Assembly (NCBI GenBank): GCA_029065825.1
Contig: JAIEHQ010000094.1
Coordinates: forward strand, 1 to 8,506
Source of the DNA: Alistipes sp.
Lineage (GTDB): Bacteria > Bacteroidota > Bacteroidia > Bacteroidales > Rikenellaceae
Direction: 5' to 3'
DNA: 8,506 nucleotides
The translations under genes were made by a program, and so were the position numbers. Positions 7,120 through 8,506 of this stretch are shown here, piece after piece (position 1 is the first letter of the stretch; each line of letters starts with the position of its first letter). The notes beneath the pieces are model-generated. The model did no database searches and had not been told where the DNA came from. It worked only from the letters and a program-made list of their open reading frames with translations.

Positions 7120-7699
7120 CGCGGAACAGTTTATCCAGACGGGCGACCTGCTCGCGGAGCGAGTCGCTCTCCGTATTTATCAAAGTATGATCGGCCCGGC
7201 GGCACAACTCCCCCTCGGGAAGCTGCACGGCGATCCGGCGGCGCACCTCCTCTTCGGTGGCACCGTCGCGACGGCAGGTGCGCGCCACACGCTCTTCGAG
7301 CGGTGCCGTGACCGCGACCGTGCGATCGACATATCCCTCCAGTCCGGCATCGAACAGGATGGCGCTCTCCAGAACGACATAGTCCGCCGCCGCACGTTCG
7401 TCGCACCAGCGCCCGAAATCGCGCATGACGGCCGGGTGCACCAACGCATTGAGCGCCGCAAGCTCCTCCGGATCGGAAAAGACCCGTGCGGCCAGACGCG
7501 CCCGGTCGAGGCATCCGTCGGCGGAATAGACCTCCTCGCCGAAACGCAGGCGGAGTGCCCGGCACAACGCAGCGTCCTCCTCCATGAGTCGCTTGGCCCG
7601 GGAGTCGGAGTCGTAAACCGGAGCGCCGCAGGCCGCAAAAAAACGGCAGGCGGTCGATTTGCCGCTGCCGATACCGCCCGTTACACCCACCTTAATCAT
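7100..7699 (-). CDS. coaE: Dephospho-CoA kinase
   Basis: CoaE phosphorylates the 3'-hydroxyl of the ribose of dephospho-CoA, the last step of coenzyme A synthesis. The 199-residue protein has the P-loop GGIGSGKS (8-15), then the VYDSD strand (28-32) typical of CoaE, a His-Pro pair (88-89, in ALVHPAV), the VVLESAILFDAGL stretch (108-120), which is the LxxPLLFE-like region of the family, and the lid region with ERVARTCRRDG (136-146). It ends with DHTLINTE (170-177), matching the ADxxIxNxG-type C-terminal motif. The start ATG at 7699 overlaps the end of the YbbR-like gene by eight bases, and its own end overlaps folP by 20. This is consistent with a single transcript with coupled translation. 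The neighbouring YbbR-like gene and coaE are paired in other Bacteroidetes. Confidence 0.95.
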   Translation of the reverse strand: MIKVGVTGGIGSGKSTACRFFAACGAPVYDSDSRAKRLMEEDAALCRALRLRFGEEVYSADGCLDRARLAARVFSDPEELAALNALVHPAVMRDFGRWCDERAAADYVVLESAILFDAGLEGYVDRTVAVTAPLEERVARTCRRDGATEEEVRRRIAVQLPEGELCRRADHTLINTESDSLREQVARLDKLFRDENRKS

Positions 7700-8102
7700 G
7701 GAGGGCAGGTTTGGGAATCTCGGGAGAGGAGCCGACCGAGATGATCTTGATGTCGCTCAACCGCACCGAAATGGCGTTCTGCAGCGACAGCGAGTCGATC
7801 TTCAGCCGCACGGCCGCGCGCTCCCCGTCCGAGGCTCCCTGCACGGGGTAGATCTTCAGCTCCGACAAGGGGATGCGAAGCCGCTTGCTCATATAGACCC
7901 GATAACCGAACAGATTGGTTCCGATCCCCTCCACCACGCAGGAGACCCGGAACTTCTCGCCATCGACATTGACCTCGAACGGCAGTTCGGTCGTATAGAC
8001 ATAGCTCAGTTTGGCGATGTACCACAAGATGAACGAGGCCACGAGCAACGCCAGAAAAACCGGAGAGATACAGCGATGTATCCGACTGAAAAATTTCTCC
8101 AT
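7692..8102 (-). CDS. Short membrane-anchored YbbR-like protein
   Basis: 136 residues: a short basic cytoplasmic start, one transmembrane helix at about 12-30 (ISPVFLALLVASFILWYIA), then an extracytoplasmic part of about 105 residues, probably beta-rich. The helix ending in W-Y-I-A-K-L-S followed by Y-T-T-E-L-P-F-E-V (36-44), and then the VEGIGTNLFGYRV stretch (57-69), resemble the start of YbbR/CdaR-like proteins that precede coaE in Bacteroidetes. Those I recall are usually about 300 residues with several YbbR domains, whereas this one has room for about one. YbbR (CdaR) proteins are known elsewhere as regulators of the diadenylate cyclase CdaA, but no such gene is in this window, so that role is not supported here. 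Its ATG at 8102 lies about 20 bases after a predicted transcription start, and it overlaps coaE by eight bases. It may be a distinct, unnamed Bacteroidetes family. Confidence 0.6.
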   Translation of the reverse strand: MEKFFSRIHRCISPVFLALLVASFILWYIAKLSYVYTTELPFEVNVDGEKFRVSCVVEGIGTNLFGYRVYMSKRLRIPLSELKIYPVQGASDGERAAVRLKIDSLSLQNAISVRLSDIKIISVGSSPEIPKPALHD

Positions 8103-8127
8103 AACAGAAATTCGATCCTATTTCACG

Positions 8128-8158
8128 CAAAGTTAGAAATAAAAAAGGCTGCAACCAA
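8128..8158 (-). promoter_or_regulatory. Predicted promoter of the ybbR-like/coaE/folP gene run
   Basis: Reading the minus strand, TAACTTTG (8135-8128) is a perfect Bacteroidetes -7 box (TAnnTTTG). At 19 bases upstream lies TTGG (8158-8155), an imperfect -33 box (consensus TTTG). Transcription should start near 8121-8123, giving a leader of about 20 bases to the ATG at 8102. The -33 element sits in the loop of the terminator hairpin of the preceding gene, so the two signals share bases. Confidence 0.65.
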
Positions 8159-8178
8159 TTTTAGTCGCAGCCTTTTTT
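8141..8178 (-). terminator. Intrinsic terminator after secDF (sequence symmetrical)
   Basis: AAAAAAGGCTGC (8141-8152) and GCAGCCTTTTTT (8167-8178) are exact reverse complements around a 14-base loop. On the minus strand this gives a GC-rich stem followed by a run of T, placed 42-79 bases past the secDF stop codon. The symmetry means it could also stop transcripts coming from the left, but the neighbouring genes on both sides are minus-strand, so its main job is ending secDF. Confidence 0.88.
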
Positions 8179-8181
8179 ATT

Positions 8182-8201
8182 TGCGGAGCGCAGGCTCCGC
8201 A
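8182..8201 (-). other. Second hairpin between secDF and its terminator
   Basis: TGCGGAGC and GCTCCGCA (8182-8189 and 8194-8201) form a perfect 8-base stem with a 4-base loop. No T tract follows it on either strand in the useful direction, so it is not a terminator by itself. On the secDF transcript it would lie 19 bases after the stop, directly before the terminator stem, and may protect or shape the 3' end. Confidence 0.6.
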
Positions 8202-8219
8202 GAGCGGATCGCGCTTCGG

Positions 8220-8506
8220 TTACTTGTTCGCGCGCTTGCGGGTCATCAGGTCATAGGCGATCGGCGTAGCGACGAAGAGCGTCGAAAGCGTACCGATAAC
8301 CACACCCAGCACCAGCGCGAAGATGAAGCCCCGGATGGTCTCGCCGCCGAAGAAGAAGATAGCCAGCAGCGTCACCAGCGTCGTGCCCGAGGTGTTGATC
8401 GTACGCGACAGCGTGGAGTTCAGTGCACCGTTCACGGTCTCGCGCAGGTCGCGCTTGGGATAGAGTCCCAGGTACTCGCGGATGCGGTCGAAGACCACCA
8501 CCGTAT
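8220..8506 (-). CDS. secDF: Protein translocase subunit SecDF, C-terminal (SecF) end
   Basis: The last ~95 residues of SecF or of a fused SecDF, the membrane protein that uses the proton gradient to help pull proteins through the SecYEG channel. The gene continues beyond the right edge. The visible part starts with TVVVFDRIRE, the SecF hallmark after the fourth transmembrane segment. It continues with an N-x-x-L-x-x-T-x-x-R-T-I-x-T-S-x-T-T stretch (NSTLSRTINTSGTTLVTLL), the other SecF signature, and then two transmembrane helices with Gly-rich packing (GFIFALVLGVVIGTLST). It ends with a basic tail (TRKRANK). In Bacteroidetes SecD and SecF are normally one polypeptide, so I name it SecDF, but the fusion itself is outside the window. 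A GTG at 8501 is internal, not a start. It ends with TAA at 8222-8220, followed by a hairpin and a strong terminator. Confidence 0.95.
   Translation of the reverse strand, partial: TVVVFDRIREYLGLYPKRDLRETVNGALNSTLSRTINTSGTTLVTLLAIFFFGGETIRGFIFALVLGVVIGTLSTLFVATPIAYDLMTRKRANK

Overview
The window reads as a chromosomal housekeeping segment from a GC-rich member of the Bacteroidetes (Bacteroidota), most probably an Alistipes-like gut bacterium. Three things point there: two promoters of the Bacteroidetes type (a TAnnTTTG -7 box, one of them with a TTTG -33 box 19 bases away); starts without clear Shine-Dalgarno sequences; and families largely typical of that phylum (DUF4831, TIGR02757/DUF2400, a YbbR-like protein next to coaE, a SecDF-type end). 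The genus is inferred from gene content and base composition, not proven.

Layout. Bases 1-19 look like a damaged Nextera/Tn5 mosaic-end adapter, so the window probably starts at a contig edge. The left part is on the + strand: the 3' end of rseP (site-2 protease, to 472), then radA (497-1867), which ends in a clear intrinsic terminator (1910-1933), then a small thioredoxin-like gene (2030-2356). A 199-base convergent gap (2357-2555) holds no gene I can support. Everything further right is on the minus strand. Read in its direction of transcription it runs: secDF 3' end (8506-8220), a terminator hairpin (8141-8178), a promoter (about 8128-8158), then a tightly packed run of ybbR-like, coaE, folP, lolD, TIGR02757 protein and trmN6. 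Several of these overlap or are spaced by only 2-14 bases. A second promoter (4130-4160), whose -33 box lies over the trmN6 stop codon, serves DUF4831 and an AlkD-like HEAT-repeat gene that starts one base after the DUF4831 stop.

Function. The genes cover envelope proteostasis and export (RseP, SecDF, LolD), DNA recombination and possible base repair (RadA, AlkD-like, perhaps TIGR02757), cofactor synthesis (CoaE for coenzyme A, FolP for folate), tRNA modification (TrmN6) and redox (thioredoxin-like). They share transcription rather than one pathway. I see no mobile element, CRISPR array, RNA gene, toxin-antitoxin or defence locus, and no convincing new multi-gene system. The points worth a second look are the adapter remnant, the changed active-site positions in the AlkD-like and thioredoxin-like proteins, the glycosylase-like stretch in TIGR02757, the short YbbR-like protein without a nearby diadenylate cyclase gene, and the very compact terminator/promoter junction at 8128-8178.
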